A DNA stretch of 64,000 bases. Source: Linyphia triangularis. Lineage: Eukaryota; Arthropoda; Arachnida; Araneae; Linyphiidae. The DNA lies in assembly GCA_963978545.1 (NCBI GenBank), contig OZ021722.1, positions 9,081,401-9,145,400 on the forward strand. Reading direction: 5' to 3'. Below the pieces are notes generated by a model. That model saw only the letters and a list, made by a program, of their open reading frames with translations. It did not search any database and was not told where the DNA came from. The translations under genes were made by a program, and so were the position numbers. Every line of letters begins with the position of its first letter. Positions within the stretch are counted from its first letter, which is position 1. Below are positions 11,427-24,171 of the stretch, piece after piece.

Positions 11427-13274
11427 CCTTTTAAATAAACTTCTATTTTCGAATTCCCAAAAATTTCGGTTTGCTGACCTGAATTATTTATGTGCCCAAA
11501 AATTCGTGGTCCCTGGGCACGTGCCCCAATTGCCTTGAGTAAAATCAGGCCTAAGTTTTATGAAACATCGATAGTTATGTAAGCAGAAGCGACGCCATTT
11601 TTGTTTACATTAGAAATACATTGAAATTTCCTTAGAGTTAACAATGTAGGTGATGATTTTCATTCATGTACTTCTTCTTTTATCATCTTTTTAAAAGTGC
11701 AATCTGAACCAGCAGTTCATTTACATGACAGTTCATAAATACAAGTCTGTAAGAGTTCAACTTATATGACCCAATATTTAAAAATAAAAGTTTTAGCAAT
11801 AATCTGTCTTTTAACAAAAGGTTTAGTTATCTAGATTTTAATGTAAAATGGGCTGAAATTGAATTTATAGAATGTTTTAGATATTACTTGTGGTTACGAA
11901 TATCTCAGTTCGTGATCAACTAATTAAGTTATTAGTTAAGATGTTTTGATGACACGTTTAAAATGATATTTTTTTTTTATAAATATGTATAATCTTTTTG
12001 TCATAAATTATTATCTAAATGTCATTGACTCAATGTTATGTTTTATAACGATACAGTTAAAAAAAAATATCTTATTTTCCAATTTTTAATGAAAAAAAAT
12101 CTATACAGTTCCAACGGAAAATTTTGTAAACTATAAAATTATCATTGAATATCAGAATAGAAATGTGTTTGGAAGGCAACACAACCTTGGTTTTCTTAAA
12201 AATTAGGCTTGAAAATTCTTGGTTTTTAAATATCAGCCGGATATATATTTTCTTTTATTTACAAAACAAGATGAAATTGCTGTTTTGTTTTGAGTTTTCG
12301 TTTTAGAGAGTGCACAAGGATTTAATGTATAAAAATCTTAGTTTTAAATAAAAATTGACGATAAAACCTAAAGGAAAAAAAAAAAAAAAAAAATTGTTTC
12401 ATTATCTCTCTCTTTTAACTTTTATAAAAAAGAACAACTTCTATAAAAAAAAAAAAAAAAAAAAAAAAAAAGACTCCGTTACAATTAGTTAGCTGTTATA
12501 AAAAAATAAATAAAAACACGCAATTCAAACCTTTATACCAAATCAACATTAAAGCAACACATTTTAAGTAGGAGTAACACAACAAAGTTAACTTCTCAAG
12601 CGAGAGCCCCTGCCATTGATAGGCGAATTGCGTGTAACAACGTTTCAAGCACGCAACGCATTTGCACCCTATATAAATAACAAAGTAATCCCACAAGACC
12701 ACTCTTCCTCTAATCTCTCTCTCCATCCTCCCAAAGTTTACTCTGTGCTCGATGATCCAGTTTCTTACCAAGATTTCACTCTCCGTTTCTTTTCAATAGA
12801 TGGTGTTGGATGAGAAAGATAAAAAAAAGAAGATATTATTAAGAAGTGGCACTCTCTAAGTGGATATTGTGCATTCATGAATGGGGGGAAGGGCTTTGTG
12901 CCAACTCGAGTAAGGAGTGTGGTAGGTGCTGCAACATGTTGCTTTTTTCGCAATCCCACTCTGGCATGTGGCTGCAAGCCAGAAGGATTCCACTTCATTC
13001 AGAAATAACGGAGAGATAATAAAAGCTATATCCACTTATTTTCCCACCCCGTGTGTTTTACGGTTTTTGGAACTGGCCATTTCTGGACACGTTTGAGGTT
13101 TAATATGTATGCTAATCGAGCGCAGAGGAAGGGATTGGGTTTGATGTGGTGTTATATTCATATTTCGGGGTTGGGCTGTGATTAAAAGTTCGTTATTCGA
13201 GAGGGAAGATAGTGGATGTGTTGAGGGATGTGTTTTTGGTCTGGAAGTTTCCTGGAAGGAAAATGTCCATGGTA
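11423..13274. other. Intron with a GC-richer block at 12590-13270
   Basis: First part AT-rich with poly(A) runs. The GC-richer block contains CTATATAAATAA near 12667 and open frames on both strands, with no recognised protein and no paired splice sites. Could hold an unannotated exon or regulatory element. Confidence 0.35.
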
Positions 13275-13800
13275 TGGTTCCAGGAGGTGTAGTGAGTTTT
13301 CTAAAAAAAAAATTAGGTAGAGGAATTGTAGGGATGATTTAAAAAATCAGGAACATTTTAAGGATAAGGCCAAAAAATTTTAGGTGCAATTCCAAAAATT
13401 TTAGGAATAATTCCAAAAATGTTAGGGGTTATTCCAAAAATTGTAGGAGTAATTTTAAAATAATGTGTAATGCTGACATAAACGTGTAATGTTTCTTGTA
13501 ATGCTGACACAGGCTTCTTACACAGACATTCCTTACAATCATGTTTCAATACCGGCAAAAAACAACCAGTTTTCAAAAAATGTAATGATTAAAATTTCAA
13601 AGAAGATTTTCTCTTCTGGATGGTTATCTGGTTTTTTTTTGTTCGGCGGGTTTTGGAGGAAAATTAGGGAAATTTTGAGATTTTTAATTTTGTTTTTATG
13701 AATTATCAAAAAATTTAAGTACAGTTTTAGAAAGTTTAAGGAGAAACAAAATTTTTAAAAATATTAGGAATTTTAGAGCGAATGCAACCCCTGTGGTTCT
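13275..13800 (+). repeat. Interspersed family F4
   Basis: About 500 bp. Begins with five loose tandem copies of a 23-25 bp AATTCCAAAAATTTTAGG unit, continues through CAATACCGGCAAAAAAC, and ends AATATTAGGAATTTTAGGGC near GCGAATGCAACCC. Also found at 14290, 17138 and 28858. Confidence 0.8.
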
Positions 13801-14289
13801 TTACAGAACCAAAAGAGAAATTTGAAATTAAAATTGCATAAGCAACTACAGGCACCTTTTAGGCAAGAAATGCTTCTGAAAAATGTTTCAGAAATGGGCA
13901 TTGTTACTTTTTGTTAGCAGGAACAAACTAAACATACAGCACCTTATTGCGCATGCGTCAATATCGCATCCTCGATACAAAAAGGGCACAACTCAAAAAT
14001 AAAGAATTTTAAAGTGCTTACAATTTCAAAGAGTACATAGCATGACTCTTACTAAGAGTACTTGCATGACAACTTAAAGAACGGCATAAGTCATTATCAA
14101 CTTGAATTCAACTTGTAAGAAATTCTATTCCGTTCAAGCAGCCTGTGGTTCAATACTTAAAAATGAAGAATTTTGAGTTGTATCACTATTATAGCAAAGG
14201 TGCGATATGCTCCTATTTTATTCTTGTTTGTTATCATGATGACATCCTTGCACATTTATGAAAAATTAATCTGAAACACTTTGTATCAG

Positions 14290-15325
14290 GTGGCGAAGTG
14301 AGTTTTAAAATAAATTTAGGTAGGAATTTTAGAAATAATTCCAAAAATTTTAGGGACAATTTCAAAAACTTTAAGGGTGATTCTAAAAATAATGTAGAGA
14401 TATTTCTTTTAAATCTGCCACAGAAATTCTTTCCAAAGCATGTTTCAATACAAGAAAAAAAAAAATAAAATATTCGCCTCCGGGGAAAATATCGGTTTTG
14501 AAGAAAAATCGGGGAATTTTCGAGATTTTTACTTTCAATTACCCATATGTATATACACATAGGGTATTGAAAAAATAGCATTCGGTAAAAAAAAAAAAAA
14601 ACACTATTTTTTTTTGCATTTCTCTACGTTTTAGAACATCCTAATTTCAAAAAAGTAATCTAGAAAAATTTTCTGTCTGAGTATATGTGTGTCTGTGGTC
14701 AGCATAACTCCCGAACAAATTGACCTACGATGTTCAAATTTGGTATAAGGGTTAGTGGTGGCCATGGGACCTACTATTAAGGTTTTCGTCAAAATCGCCC
14801 ATGCGCAAAAGGTAGCTGCCATTGAAAAAATCATGTTTTTCAATTATTACTAAAAAACGGCTGTAACGATTTTGATAAAAATCTGTGGTAATGCCTATTA
14901 AGGTGTGCTAAACATCCCCACCTTCGAAATTCCCGTAAAATTGTTTTAATGGAATTGAAAAATGAATGCCTTCAACACAGAGTTCTTTTTCCTTGAGTAT
15001 ATCTCATCAACGATCGTTTTTTCTTTTCCTATCAGTGTTGCTTATGATAAAGGATAATATAAGGATTATCGAAAAGTACATAGCCAAAATCACCATTTTT
15101 TTTTTTTTTTTTTTTAAAGATCCGTACAAGTATTATCGCAAAATATACCACCACCCAACTGACCATTTATTCTAATAATGTAATTGAAAGTTGTGCGATG
15201 TTACCCACCCCTAGATAAATTTGTTTTAGGAATTATTGAAAATTTAAGCACAATTTTAGGAATTTTAGGGAGACACAAAAATTTAAGGAATATTAGGAAT
15301 ATAAAGGCGAATGCGACCCTTGTTG
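14290..15325 (+). repeat. Family F4 copy interrupted by family F5
   Basis: F4 5' part 14290-14540 and F4 3' part 15208-15325 (AATTATTGAAAATTTAAGCA, GCGAATGCGACCC) are separated by an F5 copy. Confidence 0.75.
14545..15207 (+). repeat. Interspersed family F5
   Basis: Starts near a small palindrome (ACCCATATGTATATACACA, then TAGGGT). Carries GGTCAGCATAACTCCCGAAC, CCTACGATGTTCAAATTTGG and CTGTAACGATTTTGAT, repeated at 15955-16510. Confidence 0.75.
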
Positions 15326-15954
15326 TGTATAAACTTTTTGATGAAACCAGCTTCTATACTGAACTTCATTACCAATACTTGTTCCTCTAAATGTGCTTTG
15401 ATATCTAAGTTTAGAGACCGCGACTGTAAAATAAGACTCTTTCGGCATGTTTTATGATTTCGAAACTTCGAATTTTGAGCAAATTTTCAGTTTTACCGAT
15501 AGAATGTGGAAATAATTCAACATGAGGTTGATTTAGGTACTCCAATTAACACTTTAAAATAAACAAAATTGCAAAATCATAGCATTTTGGGAAGTTGAAA
15601 CCGAAATGAAAGATAAGATTTAGAGACAATACATAAATATGTTGGAAAATGCAAAAAAAATATTTGCTTTCAAACCTTGCTTAAACCAGACCATTAAATA
15701 AACCGAATGGAATGGTCCTGTAGGCACACGTGATATTAACAAGTAATTTTTTTTTCTTTCTAAAGTAATGTCAATAGCAAGTCCACAACTATCAGAACTA
15801 CCTTAATTCTATTTTTTTTGTTTTTGTCGCTTAGCCTAACTTGAAGTCATTATTCTTTATAGGACATGTCTATCCTATTACAGGGCCATTTCTATACTAT
15901 ACATCTGATACTGGGTTTTAAGCAAAGTCTGAAAAGAAATACTTAATTTTCTAA

Positions 15955-16510
15955 AAAGTGTATGTGGTCATCATAATTATCGAGTAAACTGACCTACGAT
16001 GTTCAAATTTCGTGTGCGGGTTAGTGGTGTACATGAAACCTACCATTAAGGTTTTCTTTAAAATCACCCATGCGCATAAGGTTGAAACCATGAAAAAATA
16101 GTGTTTTTCAGCAATTGCTAAAAAACGGCTTTAACGATTTTGATCAAAATCTCTGTGGTAATGCCTTTTAAGGTGTTCTAATCGTCCCCAACTTCAAAAT
16201 TCCCGTTGAAATGCTATAAAAAAGTACCAAGCTGAAAAACGAGTGCCTGAACACAGAGCTCTCTGCCCTCGAGCATCACACATCAACGATTATTTTTTTC
16301 TGTTCCACGCACAAGAAAGGACAATATAATACCTATCGGATAACATAGCCAATCTCGCCATCTTGGAGTTATTTTTTTTTCCCCCCGTGGTAAAATTGTT
16401 GCCAAAAATATCACCAAACTGGCCATTTTTATTGAAATGAGTGAAAATATGAAAACGTTAAATAGCACCTAATCAAATTTTAATGCAATGAACAATATTG
16501 TAATTGAAAG
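15955..16510 (+). repeat. Interspersed family F5
   Basis: Second copy (CTGACCTACGATGTTCAAAT, TTAACGATTTTGATCAAAAT), ending near ATGTAATTGAAAGTTTTGC-like sequence. A third, partial copy (10205-10345, with 9480-9515) surrounds the hAT element. Confidence 0.72.
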
Positions 16511-16725
16511 TTTTGCAATGTTCAACATCTCAAATTTATTTTATACCTGTATTTCCTTGGTTCTTATGAGACAGACATACTGTAACAATATGAAAACGCA
16601 TTGCATGTCACATTTTAACTTTTAGCATATTTCAGAATAAGAATTTGGATGTGTAAAAACAGGATTGAGGGAAGAAACTACATTATGAGTAGTAAACAAC
16701 TCTCCCCCCCCCTCTCTCCATCAAA

Positions 16726-16730
<5 letters not shown>

Positions 16731-16785
<55 letters not shown>

Positions 16786-16792
16786 ATATATA
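16731..16792. repeat. (TA)n microsatellite
   Basis: About 25 TA units with a short ATTATTATAT-type tail, preceded by a C-run. Confidence 0.97.
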
Positions 16793-17137
16793 TTATTTTG
16801 ATTATTTATTCATAAATCAAGACATCCTTTTACGGTTTGGTATTTTTTTTTATACTAAGAAAAGCTGCTTAATTAAAATTCCAATGCGTTCTTACGGCCA
16901 CAAATATAATGCTTTTAAGGTGGCCAAAAAATAAAAATAAAAACCTTAACTTGCCTTGATGTTTCGTTTACGATGCACATAAAATCACGCAAAAAATTCG
17001 ATGTTGGAACAAAAGAATTTATATTACAATCGATGTTTTTTTTGTTTATTTAGGATTATTTTCAAGTCGAGATAATGATTTTAAAGATAGAAAAAAAAAG
17101 TTCAGTTGAAGTAGTCCTTGTAGTCACTTATACACGG

Positions 17138-17560
17138 AGCGCAGTGAGTTTTAAAAAAAATTTAGGCTGGAATTTTAGAGATAATTCCAAAAATTTCAGG
17201 AACATTTTATGGATAATTCCCAAAACAATTAGGGATAATTTTTAAATTTTCAGGGATAGTTCTTAAATTTTGAGGGATAATTCAAAAACCAATATTCAAA
17301 AATTCAACTTCAAACAACTCTTTAGTAAGACAACAGTTATAAAACTAAACAGTTATACTATTTGGACACTAAATATGCGAGTTTTATTAAAACCATTTTT
17401 CTCATCTGAAGGAATATCTGTGTTTTGGAGGAAAATCGTGTAATTTTTACATTTTTTTTAGGAACGTTTAAAAAAATTAAGTACAATTTAAGGAATTTTA
17501 AGGGTACTAAAAAATTTACGGAATATTAGGAATTTTAGGGCAAATGCAATACCAGCATAT
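17138..17560 (+). repeat. Interspersed family F4
   Basis: GTGAGTTTTAAAAAAAATTT followed by several AATTCC.AAAATTTTAGG units, and ending GGAATTTTAGGGCAAATGC. Confidence 0.75.
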
Positions 17561-18301
17561 AATTTTTTTTCCCCCGAAGGAAAGTCTAATTATAGATGTC
17601 TATATATCCGGACGATATCAATCATTTTTATGAATTAGCAATTACCTTAAAAGGTCGCTAATAAACTAGTAATCACTTTGATAAAGGGTCACACATGATC
17701 ACATGGGGAGGCTTTGATTCAGTAAATTGTACTATGAATTAAAAGTAATTTTACTTTACGATATAGGAAGAGAAATCCAATTAAAAATATATCAAAAGCA
17801 GATAATTTTTAGTCAGTCATAAATGTTCGTCTTCAATACCTCCCCTCACCCCGTGTATCTGTTTCAGCTGGATACCCGTGCTTCGTTACGAAATTTTACC
17901 ATGTGCATTTTAGCAATCAAGAGACATCTCTATATATAAGGCAAAGCCCTCACTCATTCACTGACTCACTCACTCACTCATCACTAATTCTACCACTTCC
18001 CACAACTCTGAAAATTGGTACAAATATCAACAATGGTAAAAATAGAAAAAGTAAGATATTCCGATCTCGATTAATCCACTTTAAGGGGTCGAAAAGGGGT
18101 TAAACGTTCCAGACGAGGGATATTCGAATGTTCTTCTTCCCATTTCGTCACAACTATGAAAATTGGTATGAATGTCAATAAAGATGAACATAGAAAAAGT
18201 AAGCTACTCCGTTCTCGATTAACCAACTTTAAAGGGTCGAAAAGGGGTTAAATGTTCCAAACGAGGGACATCCGAATGTTCCTCTTCCAATGTAGTCATA
18301 A

Positions 18302-20229
18302 TCTCTATATATATAAGGCAAAGCCCTCACTCACTCACTCACTCACTCACTCACTCACTCACTCATCACTAATTCTCCCACTTCCCACATAGTCACAACT
18401 CTGAAAATCGGCACAAATATCAACAATGGTAAACATAAAAAAAGTAAACTATTCCGATCTCGATTAACACACTTTAAGGGGTCGAAAAGGGGTCAAACGT
18501 TCCAAACGGGGGACATTCGAAAATCCTACTTCCCACATAGTCACAACTCTGAAAATCGGCACAAATATCAACAATGGTAAAAATAGAAAAAGTAAACTAT
18601 TCCGATCTCGATTAACCCACTTTAAGGGGTCGAAAAGGGGTCAAACGTTCCAAACGGGGGACATTCGAAAATCCTACTTCCCACATAGTCACAACTCTGA
18701 AAATCGGCACAAATATCAACAATGGTAAAAATAGAAAAAGTAAACTATTCCGATCTCGATTAACACACTTTAAGGGGTCGAAAAGGGGTCAAACGTTCCA
18801 AACGGGGGACATTCGAAAATCCTACTTCCCACAAAGTCACAACTCTGAAAATCGGCACAAATATCAACAATGGTAAAAATAGAAAAAGTAAACTATTCCG
18901 ATCTCGATTAACCCACTTTAAGGGGTCGAAAAGGGGTTAAACGTTCCAAACGGGGGACATTCGAAAATCCTACTTCCCACATAGTCACAACACTGAAAAT
19001 CGGCACAAATATCAACAATGGTAAAAATAGAAAAAGTAAACTATTCCGATCTCGATTAACACACTTTAAGGGGTCGAAAAGGGGTCAAACGTTCCAAACG
19101 GGGGACATTCGAAAATCCTACTTCCCACATAGTCACAACTCTGAAAATCGGCACAAATATCAACAATGGTAAAAATAGAAAAAGTAAACTATTCCGATCT
19201 CGATTAACCCACTTTAAGGGGTCGAAAAGGGGTCAAACGTTCCAAACGGGGGACATTCGAAAATCCTACTTCTCGGCACAAATATCAACAATGGTAAAAA
19301 TAGAAAAAGTAAACTATTCCGATCTCGATTAACACACTTTAAGGGGTCGAAAAGGGGTTAAACGTTCCAAACGGGGGACATTCGAAAATCCTACTTCCCA
19401 CATAGTCACAACTCTGAAAATCGGCACAAATATCAACAATGGTAAAAATAGAAAAAGTAAACTATTCCGATCTCGATTAACCCACTTTAAGGGGTCGAAA
19501 AGGGGTTAAACGTTCCAAACGGGGGACATTCGAAAATCCTACTTCCCACATAGTCACAACTCTGAAAATCGGCACAAATATCAACAATGGTAAACATAGA
19601 AAAAGTAAGCTATTCCGATCTCGATTAACCCACTTTAAGAGGTCAAAAAGGGGTTAAACGTTCCAAACGAGCGATATATTCGAATGTACCACTTCCCATA
19701 TGGTCACAACTCGGAAATTTGGTACAAATGTCAAAAAAGATTAAACATAGAAAAAGTAAGCTATTCTGTTCTCGATTAACCAACTTTAAGGGGTCGAAAA
19801 GGGGTTAAATGTTCCAAACGAGGGATATCCGAATGTTCCTCTTCCAATGTAGTCATTTTTCTGATATTTTTTTGCAAATGTTAAAAAATAAGTCATTCCA
19901 ATATCGATATTTTTAAGGGATGAAAAGACGACGCAACATTGAAACTATACGAGGATTAACTTAATGTCTAATTAACTTAATTCCAATACAGCTACTACTT
20001 TGAAATTTAAAACTAAGAGCAAACATAAACACAATAAACTATTCCAGTTTACTATTCACAATTATAAATTTCGTTTAAAATGTCAACAAAGGAAAGTTCC
20101 TATTTTGATAAATCAATTTGTCGGGATCGAAATGGGAGCAAACGTCTGAAGTGTAGAATACATGAATGTCTTTTGATCGCTAAAATGCTAATGGTAAAAT
20201 TTCGTAGCGCAGCACGGGTATTCAGCTAG
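18302..20229 (+). mobile_element. Inner Helitron with expanded 148-bp array
   Basis: It starts TCTCTATATATATAAGGC after A18301 and ends CTAG (20226-20229) before T20230. The host sequence on both sides (GTAGTCATAA / TTCTGATAT) rejoins exactly as in the uninterrupted copy of that segment. It contains CACT repeats and about nine tandem units. It is non-autonomous. Confidence 0.92.
18381..19692 (+). repeat. Tandem array of 148-bp units inside the inner Helitron
   Basis: Unit starts (CTTCCCACATAGTC) fall at 18381, 18529, 18677, 18825, 18973, 19121, then 19269 (with a 23-bp deletion), 19394 and 19542. Units are nearly identical, differing at a few sites such as ACACAC/ACCCAC and GGTTAAAC/GGTCAAAC, some alternating between neighbours. 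Confidence 0.95.
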
Positions 20230-21590
20230 TTCTGATATATGGTGCAAATGTTAAAAGGGCAAATGTAAAAAAAAAATTATTCCAATATCGATTAACGAAT
20301 TTTTGAGGGATGAAAAGTTGACGCAACATTGAAACTATACTAGGATTATCTTAATGTCTCAATTCCAATACACTTACTACTTTGAAATTTACAACTAAGA
20401 GCAAACATAAACACTATACACTATTGCAGTCTCGATTACGTAATTGAAAAGGGTCTGAAGGGAGTTAAACGTTTTAAACGAGGGATATTCAAATGTCTCT
20501 TTCCAATATACTATTCACAATTATAAATTTTGTTAAAAATGTCAATTAAGGAAAGTTCCAATTTTGATAAATCAATTTGTCGGGATCGAAATGGGAGCAA
20601 ACGTCTGAAGAGTAGAATACACGAATGTCTTTTGATCGCTAAAATGCTAATGGTACAATTTCGTAGCGCAGCACGGGTATTTAGCTAGTTCATTCACATA
20701 TTCCACACTTCAGACGTTTGATCCCATTTCGATCCCGACAAATAGATTTATCATAAGATGACTTATCTATGCTTTTGCCCTTACTTTATCTATACTCGCC
20801 CTTGTTGACGTTTTTTCCAAAATTCATAATTGTGAATATATTGATAATGAGATAGTTGAATATCCCTTGTTTAGAACGTTTAACACCCTTTTAAATGTTT
20901 TTAATTACTTAATCGAGATTTCAGTAGTTTATTGTGTTTATCCTTGCTCTAAGCTCTAAATTTCAAAGTTGTGACTGTATTGGAAGTGAGTCATTAAGAT
21001 ATTCCTCTTAAAGTTTAAATGTTACGTTGACTATTCATTCCTTAAAAATTCATTAATCGATATTGGAATAACTTATTTTTTCTAAATTTGCCATTCTTAT
21101 CATTCGCAACAAATATCAGAATTGTGACTACATTGGAAGTGGAACACTAGGATATCCCTCGTTTGGAACGTTTAACCCCTTTTCGACCCCTTAAAGTGGG
21201 TTAATCCATATTGGAATAGCTTACTTTTTATATGTTTATCTTTTTTGACATTTGTACCAATTTTCCGAATTGTGACCATGTGGGAAGTGGGACATTCGGA
21301 TATCCCTCGTTTAGAACGTTTAACCCTTTTTCTACCTCTTAAAGTGGGTTAATCGAGGTCGGAATAGCTTACTTTTTCTATGTTTATCATTGTTGATATT
21401 TGTACCAATTTTCAGAGTTGTGACTATGTGGAAAGTGGAAGAACCAGTGATGAGTGAGTGAGTGAAGGCTTTACCTTGTATATAGAGAGATTTACAAGTG
21501 AGATAGCAATAAAGAATATACCAATATATATATTTTGTAAGAGTTATTTGAGTTTCTAAAACCAAAAAATGATTTCTTCTAAAATAATAT

Positions 21591-22024
21591 AACCCATAAA
21601 AAGTTTTTATTATAAATCCTTTATATGTATTGCCAATTTTTATATTCATTAACACAGCGCCGTTTCTGTTGCCAGCGTGTGCTTGTTTTTAATATTTAAA
21701 ATTAGCTACAAACACAATCTCTATCAGAAAAATATACGGTAAAATACTTTTTAAAATTAATTCATTAAAAATGAATATGAATTTATGCATTCACATCCAA
21801 ATATCTTTTATTTGTTCTGATTAAAACAATTTTAATATTTATTAATTAAAATAATTTTCACATGAGGAAAGAGTTCCTTCAATGATCGCTTAAACGCTAT
21901 TTCAGCGCGTTTGGATGACGTCAAGTTGGTTTATTAGGCCTCCTCAGATTTACCTGCCATCGACATACCCAGCCAGCCAACCACCCACACACACAAAATC
22001 GAAGTTAACATAAAGGATTTAAAA
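21591..22024 (+). repeat. Interspersed family F1
   Basis: From AACCCATAAAAAGTTTTT through AACATAAAGGATTT, with an internal deletion of about 100 bp compared with 53881-54440. It begins about 100 bp after the Helitron stack. Confidence 0.85.
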
Positions 22025-22363
22025 AAGTTACATAATTAACAACTTGTTAAGAAAAATAGATAATCACCATGCAGAAACAAATAATTACCATTTAGAAAAT
22101 TCTATGTTCACTGATTATGTAGCAACCTTGGCTGGTTTTTCGCACTGGTGAGAGAGATATTTTGGACACGGACCATAAATCAGCACACTCAATCCTCACA
22201 GGCTATTCTCAGAGGGGTGAGGGAGGGATGCAGGCATTTTTACATCAGCAATAGCTTTTTAAATGTTGTTAAATATCTTATTACGGTGTATTTTAAGTAA
22301 AAATAACGTTTTTCGAACAACATAACGGAAGCTGTTTGGTTATTTTGTTGTTGTATGAACTCT

Positions 22364-23553
22364 TTTTAAATCCTTTTCTCTTAACTTCGATTTTGTGTGT
22401 GGGTGTGTATATTTGCGCCTGCCGGGTAAATTCCGGTAAACCTAATTAACCCACTTGCTGTCATCCATCCGAGCTGAAATTTGAGATAGATTCATTGTCG
22501 ATAAGGTTGTATCATATTAAGTTTTGGGGTCTGTCACTGCCACTAAAAGGCCGCTTTTACACAAACTTCAATTATCGAGTCTAAATGCGAATAAACCAAC
22601 TTGCCGTCATCCAAACGAGCTGAAATTTGACAGATAGATTCGTTGTCGATAAGGTTGTATTATATTAAGTTTTGGGGGTCTGTCACTGCCACTGCCGACC
22701 AAACGGTATAGTGGTTAGCCCGCTAGCTTCAAGACCGCGAGGTTGCGGGTTCCGAGTCCCGTGTTAGGCATGGGTGTTTGTAAATGTATGTTGGCTTGTC
22801 TAATGACGAATGTTTCGGCGCATTATAGCCCTCGTGTTGCTGACGGCGCCAGATAATCTGAATACAACCAACTGTCACTGCCACTAAAAGGCCGCTTTTA
22901 CACACACTTCAATTATCGATTTTGAATGCGAATAAATCAACTTTCCGTCATACGAACGAGCTGAAATTCGACAGATAAATTCGTTGTTGATACGGTTGCA
23001 TTGTAGCAAATTTTGGGAACTTTCACTGTCACTAATAGGCCGCGTTTACATACGTTTCTATTATCGCTTCTGAATATGAATAAACTTACTTCCTGTCATC
23101 CAATCGAACTGAAGCTTGGTTGGTACACTCGCTATCGATGACAATGCTATTTTACAAACGTTTCTATTGCCTTACGTCAGACTTGTCAGCTTTTACACAC
23201 GTTCTATTTCCCCGATACCAAGCTTAATTCAAACATGTGTAATTTGGTGATATATAATGACTGAAAACTTCCCTATTAAGGTTGACGAGGTGGAATCTTC
23301 GAAGGGGTAATAAACTAATTTTTCTTCATCCAATCTAACTGAATCTTAGCAAATTGACTCGTTGTGAATGAAAATGCATTCATTCAAGTTTTGAAGGCAA
23401 AAAAGGAGTTTGTAAATAGTTCGGAATGGATCACTTGTGCTTAGTAGTCAAATACGATGAAAATTCGACCTGAGCTCAAGAAATTACAATTGCACAAAAA
23501 AAATTGGCAATGGATTTTAAAGGATTTCAATTAAAAACTTTGTTTTTATGGGT
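22364..23553 (-). repeat. Interspersed family F1, tandemly expanded and hit by a SINE
   Basis: Minus-strand copy in which the block with AACGAGCTGAAATTTGACAG is repeated about five times at 140-170 bp spacing (near 22450, 22590, 22925, 23075, 23310). It is split by the SINE at 22694-22871 and ends with TTTTTATGGGTT at 23553. Confidence 0.75.
22694..22871 (+). mobile_element. tRNA-derived SINE, family A
   Basis: 178 bp flanked by a perfect 14-bp duplication CTGTCACTGCCACT. Head with TATAGTGGTTAGC (A box) and GGTTCCGAGTCC (B box with one extra base), body as in the other copies, tail AATACAACCA. It is inserted in a minus-strand copy of interspersed family F1. Confidence 0.95.
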
Positions 23554-24171
23554 TATTTTATTTTTGTTCTTTTTTATGGAGGGATTAAAGGAAAGACTGA
23601 TGATAGCAATAGCATTTATCATTGCGCCCAAAATATGAACAATTTAAAAAGTGTGTGTTTATCGCTAAAAAATTCACATCCTACATATGTTTAATTATCA
23701 CAAAATAAAAATAATAAAAATACTTGAAAACAATTAAATTTTTAGAAATTGTACTGATTTAACCAATAATTTGCCTAAGCACCGAAGATTCTTAAATGCG
23801 TCAAACTTCTACATTTCGAATAATAACTCTGGTTAAATCTCGCTATCAAATATTTTCGAATAATTTTCTTCCCCTCTCTTCTCCACTCGGCAAAGAATTT
23901 CCGAAGTATTGGGTTTTCGTTAACTGTCGATTCGTTTAAATCTAACGGCACGAATTGTGTTACTAAAATGGCGTTTAAACACCATTATGAATAATTTCTA
24001 ATCATTCTGTGTCAATACTTCATCGAAGATGTGCGGCAAAGATTATTTATTGCAGCCGCATCTACTTGAGAATTGATTTACTTGTTGGGGTTAATTTTCT
24101 CTGCTACTTAAAGATACATCGGTACACAGTTTAAAGTAGCTTCTGATACAGTTAATTACAGTTACTTCCCG
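23554..24171. other. Intron, nothing recognised
   Basis: AT-rich, no frame or repeat identified. Confidence 0.5.

Larger units (their letters stand above)
17927..20688 (+). mobile_element. Middle Helitron, interrupted by an inner Helitron
   Basis: It starts TCTCTATATATAAGGC after A17926 and ends CTAG (20685-20688) before T, the Helitron hallmark of insertion between A and T. Removing 18302-20229 leaves an element of about 834 bp. It carries one or two 148-bp-like units and the conserved 3' part with TTTCGTAGCGCAGCACGGG. Confidence 0.88.
17865..21490 (-). mobile_element. Outer Helitron (minus strand), split by two nested Helitrons
   Basis: Read on the minus strand, it starts with TCTCTCTATATACAAGG after an A at the 21490 end. 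It has CACT repeats and related 148-bp-like units, and ends in the GCACGGGTATCC hairpin region with a CTGA (CTRR) terminus at about 17865. Its sequence is cut at 17926/20689, where the plus-strand Helitron inserted; the flanks join in register with the same segment of sister copies. It is non-autonomous, with no coding frame. Confidence 0.8.

Noticed and set aside
18381..19692. CRISPR-like regular array
   Set aside because: Period is 148 bp with no unique spacers, units are contiguous, and the array lies in a eukaryotic Helitron.
22694..22770. Functional tRNA gene
   Set aside because: A and B boxes are present, but the acceptor stem does not pair and the sequence sits in a dispersed SINE with target duplications.
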